Source: Gordonia sp. ABSL11-1 (GTDB lineage: Bacteria; Actinomycetota; Actinomycetes; Mycobacteriales; Mycobacteriaceae). From it: a DNA stretch of 64,000 nucleotides. Every line of letters begins with the position of its first letter. The stretch's first letter is position 1. The notes beneath the pieces were generated by a model that worked only from the letters and a program-made list of their open reading frames with translations, was not told where the DNA came from and did not search any database. The stretch lies in assembly GCF_030315685.1 (NCBI RefSeq), contig NZ_JASXSI010000012.1, forward strand, positions 1 through 64,000, given 5' to 3'. The position numbers were made by a program, and so were the translations under genes. This document shows, in pieces, positions 45,371 to 55,441 of this stretch.

Positions 45371-46987
45371 TCAGGCGAACGTCGATGCGAGGTGTTTGCG
45401 CATCGACTCGATATCGGCCAACGGGCCGCGATAGCCGAGATAGCCATCCGGTCGCAAGATGAAGACCGAGGAACCTGCCGGCCGATACTGCTGCGCGAAT
45501 GTGCCTGCCGCATCGCGGATGAGGGGGAGTCCCACGCTGCCCACCTGCGCCTCCGGTGACTCGATCACATAGGTGTGCAGTCGGCCCCGGGCAGCGGACA
45601 CCGCCTCTGCGGCCAGTGATTCGAGCGCCGCGATGTCACCGGCTCCGGCCGCATCGTCTGCATAGATCAGCGCGGTGTGACCCTTGCGGTCCAGGAGGGA
45701 GAACAACCTGATGGGGAAGTTGAGTGCCTCGCGGATCAGGCCGGTGGCGTCGGGGGCGCGCTCGCCGGGACGGGGTCCCGGTCCGGCGTCGGTCCCGGTG
45801 ACGATCGGACTGTCGGCGTAGCTGATCAGCAGTTGGGCCTCACGGCGGGTGATGAAATCGGGATCCGAGGAGTCCGCTCCGATCCCCTCGCGAGCACTCT
45901 TGACCGTCCGGCCGACCACCTCTTCGCCGACTGGACGTCGTTCGGCGTCATAGCTCGCGAGCAATCCGTCGGCTGCGATTCCGTCGACCGCCAGGGCGAT
46001 CTTCCATGCGAGGTTGTGGGCATCCTGAATCCCTGTGTTCATTCTCTGGGCACCGGTCGGCGGGTGGATGTGGGCCGCGTCCCCGGCGACGAACACCCTT
46101 CCGCGCGAATAGGCGTCGACGATCCGATGGCTGATCCGGAAGACCGACGACCAGCGGAGGCCGGACACCGTGGCCGGCTCGGGCGACAGCCGGTCGACGA
46201 CCGCCTGGATGTGGGACAGCTCCGGAGCGCGGTTGCCCCCGAAGCCGTGTGCGACACCGTCGCCGGACGACGGCGGGGCGGCGGCCAGTTCCTCGGGCAC
46301 CAGCATGGACATCCGATACCGTCCGTTCCCCGGCAGCGGGATACAGACCAGGAGATCGTCGGTGGTCCCGTCTGACTGGTGCATCGAACGGATGCTGTAT
46401 CCGCGGGGTTGCGACCAGTCGACCACCACGTCGCCGAGCATGTACTGCTCCTCGAAGGCGGCACCTTCGAAGCTCAGTCCGAGCGTTTTGCGCACCGTGC
46501 TGTGGGCTCCGTCGGCTCCCACGACATATCCGACGTGGGCCGTCTCGGTGCCTTCCGGACCTTCGAGGGTGACCGTCACGCCATTCTCGTTCTGCTCGAA
46601 TCCGGCGAGTCGGGTGCCGCGTTCGATCGTCGTGTCGAGTTCGGTGAGGCGTTCGCGTAACACCCTCTCGGTCTCGTATTGCGGGATGCAATGGAAGCGG
46701 AACGGGATGTCGGCGGGTACCTCGAGATCGATACGGCCGACCTCGGCCCCGTGGACGAAGATGATCTGACCGCGCATCTCGACGCCGGCATCGAGGATCT
46801 CCCGCAACACCCCCATGCCCTCGAAGATCTCCAGGGTCCTCGGTTGCACGCCCACCGCCTTGGCGTACTGAGGCGGCTCCTCGAGCGGGTCGACGATCCG
46901 CACCCGTACGCCGCGCCGCCGCAACTCGATCGCGGCCGTCAGCCCGATCGGTCCTGCGCCGGCGATCATCACATCGACATCGGTCAT
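45371..46987 (-). CDS. FAD-dependent aromatic monooxygenase (PheA/TfdB type)
   Basis: 538 aa from ATG 46987. FAD-binding GAGPIG (residues 10-15), the second FAD motif VFVAGDAAHIHPPTGAQRMN, and a C-terminal thioredoxin-like domain (about 390-538). The family hydroxylates phenolic or polyketide substrates, including rifampicin-type antibiotics. No operon partner is visible. The frame is open further upstream but lacks a better start. Confidence 0.88.
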   Translation of the reverse strand: MTDVDVMIAGAGPIGLTAAIELRRRGVRVRIVDPLEEPPQYAKAVGVQPRTLEIFEGMGVLREILDAGVEMRGQIIFVHGAEVGRIDLEVPADIPFRFHCIPQYETERVLRERLTELDTTIERGTRLAGFEQNENGVTVTLEGPEGTETAHVGYVVGADGAHSTVRKTLGLSFEGAAFEEQYMLGDVVVDWSQPRGYSIRSMHQSDGTTDDLLVCIPLPGNGRYRMSMLVPEELAAAPPSSGDGVAHGFGGNRAPELSHIQAVVDRLSPEPATVSGLRWSSVFRISHRIVDAYSRGRVFVAGDAAHIHPPTGAQRMNTGIQDAHNLAWKIALAVDGIAADGLLASYDAERRPVGEEVVGRTVKSAREGIGADSSDPDFITRREAQLLISYADSPIVTGTDAGPGPRPGERAPDATGLIREALNFPIRLFSLLDRKGHTALIYADDAAGAGDIAALESLAAEAVSAARGRLHTYVIESPEAQVGSVGLPLIRDAAGTFAQQYRPAGSSVFILRPDGYLGYRGPLADIESMRKHLASTFA

Positions 46988-47138
46988 GGTGAGCGCCCCT
47001 CGGTGTCCGGAATTGCGGATCGACAATTGCAGATCGATTATCGCCACCGGACCGCACGGCCGCGCTGTTCGGCACAAATCGGCATCGAAAGGTGGCGTTC
47101 GTCGGAACCGCCTGCGCCGAGGTGTCGGTTTCCTTCGG

Positions 47139-47144
47139 TAGGGT
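47139..47144 (+). promoter_or_regulatory. -10 box (TAGGGT) of the leaderless tex transcript
   Basis: TAGGGT is followed by exactly 7 nt and then the GTG at 47152. Confidence 0.55.
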
Positions 47145-47151
47145 CCTCCGA

Positions 47152-49554
47152 GTGAATCCGAGCTCATCCGTGAAGTCCGTGAACACGCGAATCGCCGAAG
47201 AGTTGTCCGTCGGCGAGGAGCAGGTCGCCGCCGCCGTGCGGCTGCTCGACGACGGCTCCACCGTGCCGTTCATCGCGCGCTACCGGAAAGAGGTGACCGG
47301 AAGCCTCGACGACGCCCAACTGCGCACCCTCGACGAACGCCTGCGGTACCTCCGTGAGCTCGACGAGCGACGCGACGCGGTCATCGCGTCGATCGAGGAG
47401 CAGGGCAAGCTGACCGACGATCTGAAGGCGGCCCTGCTCGCGGCCGAGACCAAGGCTCGCGTCGAGGACATCTACCTCCCGTACAAACCCAAGCGGCGCA
47501 CCAAGGCCCAGATCGCCCGCGAGGCGGGCCTGGAACCGCTCGCGGACCGTCTGCTTGCCGATCCCTCACTGGTCCCGGACGATGCGGCAGGGGAGTTCGT
47601 CACCGCCGACGTCGCCGATTCCGCCGCGGCGCTCGACGGCGCGCGGCAGATCCTCATCGAACGCGCTTCGGAGGACGCCGAGCTGGTCGGCGCGATCCGC
47701 GAGAAGTTCTGGACCGACGGGTCGATGCGCACCGCCGCCCGATCGGAGGCTGCGTCGACATCGGCCGCGGCGCAGAAGTTCCGCGACTACTTCGAGTTCT
47801 CCGAACCGCTCGACTCGATGCCCTCACACCGGGTGCTCGCCGTGCTCCGGGGCGAGAAGGAGGAGGCGCTGACCCTCTCGCTCGACGGCGGCGAGGACGA
47901 ACCCTACGAGGCGATGGTGTCGGCCACGCTCGGCATCGACGCGTCGCGCCCGGGGCCGGGTACGACGTGGCTGGTGACCACCGCGCGCTGGGCCTGGCGG
48001 ACAAAGCTGATGGTCTCGGCGTCCATCGAGGCACGGGTCCGGCTGCGCCAGCGGGCCGAGGCCGACGCGGTCGGGGTGTTCGCCACGAATCTGAAGGACC
48101 TGCTGCTCGCGGCGCCGGCCGGCACATGTCCCACCCTGGGTCTCGATCCCGGCTTCCGTACCGGCGTCAAGGTCGCCGTCGTCGACGGCACCGGCAAGGT
48201 GCTCGACACGTGCGCGATCTACCCTCATCAGCCGCAGAAGCAGTGGGATCAGGCCAAGGCGACACTGGCGGCGCTCGTCGCCCGTCACGGGGTCGACCTG
48301 GTGGCCATCGGCAATGGCACAGCGTCGCGTGAGACCGACGCTCTGGCAACGGAACTGGTCAACGACATCCGCGCTTCCGGGGAGCGTGCGCCGGCCAAGG
48401 CGATCGTGAGTGAGGCCGGGGCGTCGGTGTACTCGGCGTCGGAGTATGCATCGCGGGAACTCCCGCAGCTCGACGTGTCGTTGCGCGGCGCCGTCTCCAT
48501 CGCCCGGCGGCTCCAGGATCCGCTCGCGGAGCTGGTCAAGATCGACCCCAAGTCGATCGGTGTCGGTCAGTATCAGCACGACGTCACCCCCGGCACACTG
48601 GCGCGCAGTCTGGATGCGGTGGTCGAGGATGCGGTGAACGCGGTCGGCGTCGATCTGAACACGGCCTCGGTTCCGTTGCTCTCCCGGGTGTCCGGTGTGA
48701 CCCCGACGCTCGCGGCGGCGATCGTCGCGCACCGGGACAAGGCCGGACCGTTCCGCAGTCGTGCCGGCCTGCGTGACGTCGCCCGGCTGGGTCCCAAGGC
48801 TTTCCAGCAATGCGCCGGATTCCTGCGGATCCGCGACGGCGACGACCCACTGGACTCGTCGGGCGTCCACCCGGAGTCCTATCCGGTGGTCCGGCGCATC
48901 CTGGACCGCTCGGGCCTGGCGATCACCGAGCTGATCGGCGACTCCCGCGCACTGCGCACACTACGTCCGGAGGAGTTCGCCGACGACCGGTTCGGCATTC
49001 CCACGGTCACCGACATTCTCGCCGAACTCGAGAAGCCCGGACGGGATCCCCGTCCGGCATTCGCCACCGCCACGTTCGCCGCCGGGGTGGAGAAGGTCGC
49101 CGACCTGCGTGCGGGCATGGTTCTCGAAGGCGTCGTCACCAACGTGGCCGCGTTCGGTGCGTTCGTCGACGTCGGCGTGCACCAGGACGGTCTCGTCCAC
49201 GTCTCCGCGATGTCGGACCGGTTCGTGTCCGATCCGCACGAGGTGGTTCGTTCCGGACAAGTTGTGCGGGTCAAGGTGATCGACGTCGACGTGGAACGTC
49301 AGCGCATCGGCCTGAGTCTGCGGCTCGACGACGAGCCGGCTTCCGGCGGGCGCGGCCCGGCGTCGAAGAAGAGCGGTGCCGGCGGGCAGTCCGGTGGTCA
49401 AGGGTCCCGGGACCGGACGGGCAACCGTGGCGGACAGCGTGGGGATCGCGCCAACCGTTCGGCGAACGGCCGCCGCGACGCCGGCCGGGGCGACCGCAGT
49501 CAGCCGAGCGGATCGATGGCGCAGGCATTGCGCGACGCCGGGTTCGGGAAGTGA
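47152..49554 (+). CDS. tex: Tex-family RNA-binding transcription accessory protein
   Basis: 800 aa. Domain order is N-terminal helical (about 10-200), YqgF-like RNase H fold (about 325-450, LGLDPGFRTGVKVAVVDGTG), helix-hairpin-helix (about 500-560), and S1 RNA-binding domain (about 650-720, LEGVVTNVAAFGAFVDVGVH). A Gly/Arg/Ser-rich tail ends the protein. Tex binds nucleic acids and is involved in transcription-linked processes. The GTG at 47152 is selected by the 7-nt -10 spacing; GTG 47170 is a close alternative. Confidence 0.93.
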   Translation: MNPSSSVKSVNTRIAEELSVGEEQVAAAVRLLDDGSTVPFIARYRKEVTGSLDDAQLRTLDERLRYLRELDERRDAVIASIEEQGKLTDDLKAALLAAETKARVEDIYLPYKPKRRTKAQIAREAGLEPLADRLLADPSLVPDDAAGEFVTADVADSAAALDGARQILIERASEDAELVGAIREKFWTDGSMRTAARSEAASTSAAAQKFRDYFEFSEPLDSMPSHRVLAVLRGEKEEALTLSLDGGEDEPYEAMVSATLGIDASRPGPGTTWLVTTARWAWRTKLMVSASIEARVRLRQRAEADAVGVFATNLKDLLLAAPAGTCPTLGLDPGFRTGVKVAVVDGTGKVLDTCAIYPHQPQKQWDQAKATLAALVARHGVDLVAIGNGTASRETDALATELVNDIRASGERAPAKAIVSEAGASVYSASEYASRELPQLDVSLRGAVSIARRLQDPLAELVKIDPKSIGVGQYQHDVTPGTLARSLDAVVEDAVNAVGVDLNTASVPLLSRVSGVTPTLAAAIVAHRDKAGPFRSRAGLRDVARLGPKAFQQCAGFLRIRDGDDPLDSSGVHPESYPVVRRILDRSGLAITELIGDSRALRTLRPEEFADDRFGIPTVTDILAELEKPGRDPRPAFATATFAAGVEKVADLRAGMVLEGVVTNVAAFGAFVDVGVHQDGLVHVSAMSDRFVSDPHEVVRSGQVVRVKVIDVDVERQRIGLSLRLDDEPASGGRGPASKKSGAGGQSGGQGSRDRTGNRGGQRGDRANRSANGRRDAGRGDRSQPSGSMAQALRDAGFGK

Positions 49555-49558
49555 CGTC

Positions 49559-49588
49559 CGGCCGGGTGCATTCCCATGTGCCCGGCCG
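49559..49588. terminator. Bidirectional stem-loop between tex and the DUF4185 gene
   Basis: CGGCCGGG and CCCGGCCG are perfect arms around a 14-nt loop, between two convergent genes. Confidence 0.6.
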
Positions 49589-49618
49589 CCGGCCGTCCCA
49601 CCCGGCGACACCGACCGG

Positions 49619-50974
49619 TCATCTCACCCGGCTGAGGTCGGTGCGCAGCAGCATCACGTTGTAGTCACTCCATCGGGATGCATTGAAGTACAACTCCTTC
49701 CCGTCTCCCCGGAGGGCAGGGGAGTCGGGCAGCATCATGGGGCCATAGACGACGACGGCCCCCGGCGGGACGAGCGATTTCGGTCCGCTCCACGGACCTT
49801 CCGGGTGGTCGGCGGTGCGCATACGGACTCCGTTGTCGCCGTCGAGCATCACGTACTTCTTGAGGTATGGGCTCCACGCGACCGACAGTTCGGTCACGGG
49901 CGCGGGAACGACGATCGCGGAGCCGTCGTCGGGAATCTTCGTGATGTCGTCCACCCAGCCGCGTGCCTGTCCGGCCCAGTACTCATGGCGGTCGAGCGAC
50001 AGGATGTCCTCAGGCGCGAACCGGGCGAGGAACGCCGCCCCGAATCTGCCGTTGGGAGTGCCGAATTGGTAGACGTATCTGCTGTCGGTGGCCGAATCCG
50101 GGCGACCCTTCACGTAGGCGCCTTGCTGGAACTTGCCGTTGTTGTACTCGACCGGCGGAAGGTTGCCCGGCAGCGCCAGCGACACCGGCGCGTTGATCAG
50201 GATGGTGTCGGTGTCTGTGGTCCAGGTCTGACCGTTGTTGTCGGAGTGGGCGATCGCCGAGAAGTTGGTGACCCAGTGGCCGGCGCTGCCCCATGATCGC
50301 ACCGACATGTAGTTGATGAACTGCCGGAATCCGCCGCCGGGCTGCGGCAGGGAGATCGCGGTCGTCGGGATGGTCGTCACCTCGACGTTGCTGATCCCGA
50401 GAGACGGGATGAGTTGTTGCGCGTAGTTCGGTTGGCCGGGCGCGATGACGGTGCCGGAGTTCACATCACCCGCGACACCGTTGGGAACGCTGATGCCGTC
50501 GGAGAGTCTGTCATCGGTCGTCCGGAGCAGGACGTTGTGTCGCCACTGCTGACCACCTGCGTTGCAGTTGCCGAAAGTATCTCCGAATGCCATCAGAGTC
50601 TGGCCTGTTCCGTTGTCCCAGCTGATGCCGAGGTCTGTGCCGGTGATGCCGAACCGGCTGTAGGTGCGGTTCGGGCTGATCGGCCCGGTGACCCAGGAGA
50701 TCGTCCGTGTGTTCGTTCCGACGAACGGCACCAACGGACCCTGCGGCCCCAGACTCGGGATGTCGGAACTGCCCGACGAGCCGCTCGATCCCGAGGACCC
50801 CAGCGAACCCGACGACCCGAGGGAACCGGTATCGAGGAAACTCGATCCGAATCCGCCGTTGCCGCATGGAGCTGCCTCCGCGGTCCCGGCTCCCTGGGTC
50901 AGCGACAGAACCGACGCCGACACCGTGATCGCACCGGCGAGCGCGAGGCGCACGCCATTCCCGAGACGACGCAC
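49619..50974 (-). CDS. Secreted DUF4185-domain protein
   Basis: 451 aa. The GTG at 50974 is preferred because GGAGG is 5 nt upstream; GTG 50986 is also in frame. Signal peptide: basic MRRLGNGVRL, hydrophobic core, predicted cleavage near AEAAP. A Gly/Ser repeat linker (GSSGSLGSSGSSGSSGSS, about 55-75) precedes a DUF4185 beta-propeller-like domain (SWDNGTGQTLMAFGDTFGNC, NNGQTWTTDTDTI). The protein is exported; the activity is unknown, possibly glycan binding or hydrolysis. Confidence 0.8.
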   Translation of the reverse strand: MRRLGNGVRLALAGAITVSASVLSLTQGAGTAEAAPCGNGGFGSSFLDTGSLGSSGSLGSSGSSGSSGSSDIPSLGPQGPLVPFVGTNTRTISWVTGPISPNRTYSRFGITGTDLGISWDNGTGQTLMAFGDTFGNCNAGGQQWRHNVLLRTTDDRLSDGISVPNGVAGDVNSGTVIAPGQPNYAQQLIPSLGISNVEVTTIPTTAISLPQPGGGFRQFINYMSVRSWGSAGHWVTNFSAIAHSDNNGQTWTTDTDTILINAPVSLALPGNLPPVEYNNGKFQQGAYVKGRPDSATDSRYVYQFGTPNGRFGAAFLARFAPEDILSLDRHEYWAGQARGWVDDITKIPDDGSAIVVPAPVTELSVAWSPYLKKYVMLDGDNGVRMRTADHPEGPWSGPKSLVPPGAVVVYGPMMLPDSPALRGDGKELYFNASRWSDYNVMLLRTDLSRVR

Positions 50975-51115
50975 CCCAACCTCCACGGTTTGCTGTTACT
51001 CATGTGACCTGTGGGGCCATTGTTACCTATGAGGAAGCTGTGAAGAAGCTCGGAGGGGTCACGATCCGGTATCCACGCGTCGTCCCAGAGCCCGCACGTG
51101 CGCGAGGGCGTCGAC

Positions 51116-51517
51116 TCAGGAACGCTCGGTCACGACCTGGCGCAGGGCCTCGAGATCGCCCTCGACGGCGGCGCAATCTGCCTCGAAGTCATCGTCGGAC
51201 AGATCACGCTGGCGCACGGTGAAGACGACCTCGGCGCCGTCGGGATGCTCGATGACGCGAAGCGGGTTGGCGACCACGGTGCCGTCGGGCAGCGTGACGT
51301 CGTGATCGAGGATGCCGAACGGGTTCGGCAGGGCGAATCGCACGGTGACCTCACCCATCGGTGACTGTGTGATCAACAGATCGCCCTCTTGCCGGATTCC
51401 GGAAGCCAATCCCGCGGCCCAGCGGGGAAGGTTGTCCGCATCGGCGGCGAACGTGTAGACCTCGTCCTTCGTCGCCGCGACCACGACGGAGATGTGCCGG
51501 CTCCGCATGTCACCCAT
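51116..51517 (-). CDS. SRPBCC (START-like) family protein
   Basis: 133 aa. The pattern SRHISVVVAATKDEVYTFAADADNLPRWAAGL is the characteristic N-terminal strand-helix of SRPBCC ligand-binding proteins. The ligand is unknown. A TACGCT -10 box (51529-51524, minus strand) lies 6 nt before the ATG, so the gene may be leaderless. Divergent from the shikimate-dehydrogenase-like gene. Confidence 0.8.
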   Translation of the reverse strand: MGDMRSRHISVVVAATKDEVYTFAADADNLPRWAAGLASGIRQEGDLLITQSPMGEVTVRFALPNPFGILDHDVTLPDGTVVANPLRVIEHPDGAEVVFTVRQRDLSDDDFEADCAAVEGDLEALRQVVTERS

Positions 51518-51542
51518 GCCGCGAGCGTACTCGCGCAGACAC

Positions 51543-51548
51543 TAGGGT
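51543..51548 (+). promoter_or_regulatory. -10 box (TAGGGT) of a leaderless transcript
   Basis: Identical hexamer and identical 7-nt spacing to the tex promoter; the ATG follows at 51556. It lies back-to-back with the minus-strand box at 51524-51529. Confidence 0.55.
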
Positions 51549-51555
51549 GAGTCCC

Positions 51556-52371
51556 ATGCCGATCCTGAACAAGGACATGACGTTGTGCATCTCGTTGGCC
51601 GGGCGGCCGTCGAACATCGGGACTCGATTCCACAACTTCCTCTACGACGAGATCGGCCTGAACTTCATCTACAAGGCCTTCACCACCGACGACATCGTCG
51701 GCGCCATCGGCGGTGTCCGAGCACTGGGTATCCGTGGTTGCTCGGTGTCGATGCCGTTCAAGGAGGCCGTCATCCCGCTCGTCGACGTGATGGAGGAGTC
51801 GGCGGTGGCGATCGAGTCGGTCAACACGATCGTGAACGACGACGGACGACTGACCGCTGCCAACACCGACTACGAGGCGGTGGCCACGCTCATCGCCGAT
51901 CACGCGCTCGATCCCGGCTACTCGGTGGCGATCCGCGGGTCCGGCGGGATGGCGAAAGCTGTCGTCGCCGCGTTCCGTGGTGCGGGTTTCGACGACGTCA
52001 CCGTGATCGCCCGCAACGAGGAGACGGGGTCGGCGCTCGCGGCGAAATACGGCTACCGGTATTCGGCCGCCGCATCCGCGCCGTCGACGTCGGTGCTGGT
52101 CAATGTCACCCCGCTCGGGATGCGCGGAGGCGACGGAGACCGGTTGTCGTTCGACCGCACCGAGATCGCGGCGGCCGACGTCGTCTTCGACGTGGTCGCA
52201 TTCCCGGCGGACACGCCGCTCATCCGCGTCGCCCGTGAGGAGGGCAAACGACTCATCACCGGCGCCGAGGTGATCGCCCTGCAGGCAGCACGTCAGTTCG
52301 AGCGGTACACCGGTGTCGAGATCAGCGCTGATCAGGTGGCACGGGCGTCGGAGTTCTCCCGCGCGGGGTGA
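51556..52371 (+). CDS. Shikimate 5-dehydrogenase-like oxidoreductase
   Basis: 271 aa. AroE-like fold: SVSMPFKEAVIPLVD with the catalytic Lys, NTIVNDDGRL and AANTDYEA with the conserved Asn/Asp pair, and nucleotide motif GSGGMAKA. The N-terminal substrate motif differs from true AroE (SLAGRPSNIGTRFHN replaces the usual SxS). It may act on quinate or another polyol. There is no aro neighbour, so it is probably not the housekeeping AroE. Confidence 0.8.
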   Translation: MPILNKDMTLCISLAGRPSNIGTRFHNFLYDEIGLNFIYKAFTTDDIVGAIGGVRALGIRGCSVSMPFKEAVIPLVDVMEESAVAIESVNTIVNDDGRLTAANTDYEAVATLIADHALDPGYSVAIRGSGGMAKAVVAAFRGAGFDDVTVIARNEETGSALAAKYGYRYSAAASAPSTSVLVNVTPLGMRGGDGDRLSFDRTEIAAADVVFDVVAFPADTPLIRVAREEGKRLITGAEVIALQAARQFERYTGVEISADQVARASEFSRAG

Positions 52372-52399
52372 CGCCGATCGTCCCCGACCGTCGGTTCGC

Positions 52400-53233
52400 T
52401 CAGTGGCCGAGCACCTCGTTCACCCGGCGCTCGAGACCCTCGATCGACGAGACATCGACCCCGAAGCGGTCGGCGAGGACGTCGAGGATCTCGCCGGCGG
52501 TGGAGAGTTCACGTTTCTCGCCGGAGCCGTCTGGACGATGGATCGCCAAGTGCCCATCCCGTAGGTTCCACCGGGCGTCGTCGATGACCATGCAGGCGCT
52601 GAGCGTGGTCCGGAAATGCGATCCCGGAAAGGTCGAGGCGAACCAGCTGCCGACGACGCTGTCGATCTCGGGACGCGGTGCGGTGGTGAACAGATACAGC
52701 GGCTGCCAGCGGCCACCCACCTCGGACTCCATCACGTGGAATCCGTCGTCGGCGAGACCTATCCGGAATCGCTCGAGGTCCGTGTCCTGCTCGTCGTCGG
52801 GGACGAGACGCAGCGGAGCGGTCGGCGTCTGTCCGCCGAATCCGACGTCGACGAGGTAGTGATCGGGATCTCCGGGGACGGACACCGACAACAGCTGGTG
52901 GGTCTCGGCGGGTAGTGGCCCGGAGTCCTTCATCCACACGACACGGCCGGCGAGCGGCGCCGCGTCGAACCCGAGTGCGATCAGGACGTGGCGGAACAGT
53001 CCGTTGTGCTCGTAGCAGAAGCCGCCACGTCGACGGTCCACGAGCTTGTCCTGCAGCCCGGCGGGATCGAGGTGGGTGATCGGGATCCCGGTCAGCGGGT
53101 CGAGATTCTCGAAAGGGATGTGACGCACATGCGCGCTTATGAGTTGTCGCAGCGTGTCCAGGGTGGGGGATCGATCGCCGGTGTATCCGACGCGCCGCGC
53201 GTACCGATCCACATTGACCTCGCTCGTGCCCAT
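52400..53233 (-). CDS. nat: Arylamine N-acetyltransferase
   Basis: 277 aa from ATG 53233. The cysteine-protease-like triad is complete: C73 (RRGGFCYEHNGLF), H112 (AETHQLLSV), D129 (YLVDVGFGG). It transfers acetyl from acetyl-CoA to arylamines or hydrazines such as isoniazid. Mycobacterial nat lies in a cholesterol-catabolism operon, but no such genes are nearby here. A longer frame exists upstream, but MGTSEVNVDRYARRVGY is the family-like start. Confidence 0.92.
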   Translation of the reverse strand: MGTSEVNVDRYARRVGYTGDRSPTLDTLRQLISAHVRHIPFENLDPLTGIPITHLDPAGLQDKLVDRRRGGFCYEHNGLFRHVLIALGFDAAPLAGRVVWMKDSGPLPAETHQLLSVSVPGDPDHYLVDVGFGGQTPTAPLRLVPDDEQDTDLERFRIGLADDGFHVMESEVGGRWQPLYLFTTAPRPEIDSVVGSWFASTFPGSHFRTTLSACMVIDDARWNLRDGHLAIHRPDGSGEKRELSTAGEILDVLADRFGVDVSSIEGLERRVNEVLGH

Positions 53234-53318
53234 GGCCACAATCGTGGCATCCCGTCTGCAGAACACGCTGCCCGGATCCTCGGGGAGCGCCGGACACCTG
53301 ACCTACCACCCGTGGGGA

Positions 53319-54191
53319 GTGACGTCGGTGACGCACGAGTACGAGTATCTCGACCTGCACGGCGATCGCGTCGCTTATCGCGACGTCGGCACCGGCGACG
53401 CCCTGCTGTTGATCCACGGCATGGCGGGAAGCTCGGCGACCTGGGACGCCATCATGGCCCCGCTGTCGAGGCGCCATCGCGTCATCGCGCCGGATCTGCC
53501 CGGCCATGGTGACTCGGACAAGCCGCGCGGCGACTACTCGCTGGGGGCGTTCGCGGCGTTTCTGCGGGATCTGCTCGACGAACTCGATGTGCGGTCGGTG
53601 ACCGTCGTGGGCCAGTCGCTGGGCGGGGGGATCGCGATGCAGTTCACCTATCAGCACCCGGACCGATGTGAACGGCTGGTACTCATCGGAAGCGGCGGAC
53701 TCGGGCGGGACGTCAACTGGATGCTGCGTCTCCTGGCGGCGCCCGGTGCCGAGCTGGTCCTGCCGGTCATCGCTCCGGGCCCGGTCCTGCGGGCCGGGGA
53801 GAAGGTCCGGTCGTGGGCGTCGTCGGCGGGGATCCGCTCGCCGCGTGCCGACCAGACCTGGCGAGCGTATTCCTCTCTGGCCGATGGGGATACACGCCGT
53901 GCCTTTCTCCGGACGCTGCGATCGGTGGTGGACCATCGCGGGCAGGCGGTCAGCGCACTCAATCGCCTCTACCTGAATGCCGAGTTGCCCACCCAGTTGA
54001 TCTGGGGGGACAAGGACAACATCATTCCGGTCGACCACGGCATCGCCGCCCACAAGGCCATTCCGGGCAGCCGCCTCGAGGTGCTGCCGGGGATCGGGCA
54101 CTATCCACACGCCGAGGCGCCGGACGAGGTGGTCCGCATCCTCGACGATTTTCTCGCCACCGCACCCGCCCGAGCCCGCCGTCTCAGCTGA
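53319..54191 (+). CDS. Alpha/beta-hydrolase, Rv2715-like
   Basis: 290 aa with the GTG start used here; an in-frame ATG at 53232 would overlap the nat start on the other strand. Canonical motifs: LLLIHGMAGSSATWDAI, VIAPDLPGHGDSDKPRGDYS, nucleophile S100 in GQSLGGG, Asp in IWGDKDNIIPVDH and His in GIGHYPHAEAP. It resembles the M. tuberculosis hydrolase Rv2715. Substrate unknown. Confidence 0.85.
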   Translation: MTSVTHEYEYLDLHGDRVAYRDVGTGDALLLIHGMAGSSATWDAIMAPLSRRHRVIAPDLPGHGDSDKPRGDYSLGAFAAFLRDLLDELDVRSVTVVGQSLGGGIAMQFTYQHPDRCERLVLIGSGGLGRDVNWMLRLLAAPGAELVLPVIAPGPVLRAGEKVRSWASSAGIRSPRADQTWRAYSSLADGDTRRAFLRTLRSVVDHRGQAVSALNRLYLNAELPTQLIWGDKDNIIPVDHGIAAHKAIPGSRLEVLPGIGHYPHAEAPDEVVRILDDFLATAPARARRLS

Positions 54192-54370
54192 CACATCGCG
54201 CGGTCGGCCTCCACCTGCGTCGATGGCGCGTGGGCTGCCCCGGACCGTGCGGTCTGGAACACTGGGGTTGCCGACGTGATGCATTGCTGTCAGCTGGTCG
54301 TGACTCTCGTAGGGCGCTCCTCTCGGATCTCACTCCGTGGCGCCGGGCTCTACACAGAAGGCTCAGAGGC

Positions 54371-55441
54371 ATGTCCATGTCGGACCCCAACAGCTCGACT
54401 CTTCCGCGCAACAGTGTGGTGAGTTCCTACACCGACCTCGTCGCCGAGGTCCGCGAGTCCGGTCTCCTCGAGCGGCGTCGCGTCTTCTACATCTCCCGCA
54501 TCGGGCTGACAATCGCGGCGTTCCTCGGCGTCTGGGCCGGGGTGGTGGCGATCGGCGACTCGTGGTGGCAGATCCCGCTCGCCGCGATCCTGGCCGTCGT
54601 CAGTACCCAGTTCGGTTTCCTCGGACACGACGGCGCGCATCGCCAGATGTTCTCCTCGGCCCCGGCGAACGAGTGGACCGCCAGGATAGTCGCGGGCGCC
54701 TTCGCCGGGCTGTCGCTACACTGGTGGCGCGCCAAGCACAACCGACACCACAAGGCGCCCAACATGATCGAGGAGGACCCGGACATCGCGCCGGGACCGT
54801 TGGCGTTCGTCCCGGCGGAGGCGCAGGGTCGAACCGGCTTCTACCGCTGGTTCACCCGCAGGCAGGGATGGCTGTTCTTTCCGCTGGTCACCCTGGAGGG
54901 GGTCGCCCTGCACATCGCGAGCATCCGCGGACTGCTCGGATCAGCCCCGGTGGCGCATCGCTTACTCGAGCTGGCACTCATCGTCGGGCGCCTGCTCTTC
55001 GGCCTGGTCCTGCCGCTGATGGTGATGTCGTTGCCGATCGCAGCCGTCTTCATCGTCACCCATCTCGCACTGTTCGGAATGCTCCTCGGCGAGAGCTTCG
55101 CGCCCAATCACAAGGGGATGCCATTGGTGCCCAAGGGGATGCGGGTGGATTTCCTCCGGCGGCAGGTACTGATGTCGCGCAACATCCGCGGTGGTCGGTT
55201 CACCGATTTCATGATGGGCGGGCTCAACTACCAGATCGAGCATCACCTGTTCCCGAACATGCCGAGACCGAATCTGTCGAAGGTCCAGCCGATGGTGCGG
55301 GCGCACTGCGCCCGCCATGGTGTGCCGTACACCGAGACCAGTCTCATCGGTTCCTACGGCATCGTGATCCGATATCTCAACCAGGTCGGGCTCGCCGAGC
55401 GCGATCCGTTCACCTGTCCGCTGGTGAGGATGTATCGCTGA
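54371..55441 (+). CDS. Membrane fatty-acid desaturase family protein
   Basis: 356 aa; a second ATG at 54377 has better spacing to AGAGG. The three His boxes of di-iron membrane desaturases are present: HDGAH (86-90), HNRHH (123-127) and QIEHH (about 288-292). There are four or more hydrophobic segments. It introduces a double bond into a lipid acyl chain; regiospecificity cannot be read from the sequence. The last bases of the gene are tandemly duplicated just after the stop. Confidence 0.88.
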   Translation: MSMSDPNSSTLPRNSVVSSYTDLVAEVRESGLLERRRVFYISRIGLTIAAFLGVWAGVVAIGDSWWQIPLAAILAVVSTQFGFLGHDGAHRQMFSSAPANEWTARIVAGAFAGLSLHWWRAKHNRHHKAPNMIEEDPDIAPGPLAFVPAEAQGRTGFYRWFTRRQGWLFFPLVTLEGVALHIASIRGLLGSAPVAHRLLELALIVGRLLFGLVLPLMVMSLPIAAVFIVTHLALFGMLLGESFAPNHKGMPLVPKGMRVDFLRRQVLMSRNIRGGRFTDFMMGGLNYQIEHHLFPNMPRPNLSKVQPMVRAHCARHGVPYTETSLIGSYGIVIRYLNQVGLAERDPFTCPLVRMYR